Shown piece after piece: positions 6,046 to 6,171 of a stretch of 6,171 bases of DNA (position 1 is its first letter; each line of letters opens with the position of its first letter). The notes beneath the pieces were generated by a model. The model worked only from the letters and a program-made list of their open reading frames with translations, was not told the origin of the DNA and searched no databases. This stretch comes from an uncultured Bacillota bacterium (lineage in GTDB: Bacteria > Bacillota_I > Bacilli_A > Erysipelotrichales > Erysipelotrichaceae), in assembly GCA_900321955.1 (NCBI GenBank), contig ONXX01000090.1, positions 1 through 6,171 of the forward strand, written 5' to 3'. A program made the position numbers and the translations under genes.

Positions 6046-6074
6046 TTGAATCCCTTCTTTGAAACAAGTAAAGT
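6046..6074 (+). promoter_or_regulatory. candidate promoter of the nitroreductase gene
   Basis: TTGAAT (6046-6051) and TAAAGT (6069-6074) each match four of six consensus positions and are exactly 17 bp apart. The predicted transcript start near 6081 would give a leader of about 20 nt that contains the strong ribosome binding site at 6083-6094. The position after a terminator and before a gene start supports it. Confidence 0.45.
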
Positions 6075-6101
6075 AAACTCAAAAGGAAGGGGAGCTATAC
6101 A

Positions 6102-6171
6102 ATGGAAATTATGGAGGTCATGGAAAAAAGGCACAGCGTCAGGCAATACAAGGACAGCCCGATCGATGAAA
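6102..6171 (+). CDS. nitroreductase family protein, N-terminus only (3' end outside window)
   Basis: Only 23 codons are visible. They read MEIMEVMEKRHSVRQYKDSP and then IDE. The R-H-S-V-R-x-Y/F pattern followed by D-x-P-I/V-D is the typical start of FMN-dependent nitroreductases, where the Arg-Ser-Arg residues contact the flavin phosphate. Such enzymes reduce nitro compounds, quinones or similar substrates with NAD(P)H, and the substrate here cannot be told. The ATG at 6102 has a purine-rich ribosome binding site, AAGGAAGGGGAG at 6083-6094, 7 nt upstream. Internal ATGs at 6111 and 6120 are in frame but less well placed. The gene has its own candidate promoter and is separated from the hydrolase by a terminator. 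Confidence 0.8.
   Translation, partial: MEIMEVMEKRHSVRQYKDSPIDE

Noticed and set aside
5859..6146. 95-codon open frame on the - strand over the hydrolase end and the intergenic region
   Set aside because: It runs through a clear + strand terminator, a promoter and a nitroreductase start, and its product resembles no family.

Overview
The window looks like chromosomal DNA from a member of the Bacillota. The reasons are AAAGGA/GGGAG-type Shine-Dalgarno sites, short intergenic gaps, U-tailed hairpin terminators and the type of two-component system. GC content is intermediate by eye. An Erysipelotrichia-like gut lineage is my best guess, but the sequence alone does not prove it. All genes are on the + strand. 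I found no tRNA, rRNA, CRISPR array, insertion sequence or phage gene, and no clearly undescribed system.

Positions 1-1230 hold three things: the C-terminal PhoU-like part of a Na+/phosphate cotransporter cut by the window edge (1-723), a 77-residue two-helix membrane protein of unknown function (737-970), and a decayed coding remnant with a frameshift (971-1230). The short AT-rich stretch 1231-1315 carries two TTTACA hexamers exactly 11 bp apart, which match the layout of a PhoP-binding (Pho) box, followed by promoter-like elements.

Positions 1316-5090 form a tightly overlapping three-gene operon: a complete Na+/phosphate cotransporter with a fused C-terminal PhoU-like domain, an OmpR/PhoB-type response regulator (start overlaps the previous stop by 1 nt), and a PhoR-like sensor histidine kinase (overlap of 4 nt). 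A palindromic U-tailed terminator lies 4 nt after the kinase stop. The simplest reading is a phosphate-responsive locus. The transporter imports phosphate, its PhoU tail and the kinase may report phosphate supply, and the regulator may activate its own operon through the Pho box. The link between the PhoU tail and the kinase is inference.

Positions 5091-6171 are a separate region. It contains an alpha/beta hydrolase of the hormone-sensitive-lipase/acetyl-hydrolase type that seems to lack about 25 residues between the oxyanion-hole motif and the nucleophile elbow, a second terminator, a candidate promoter, and the first 23 codons of a nitroreductase-family gene cut by the window end.
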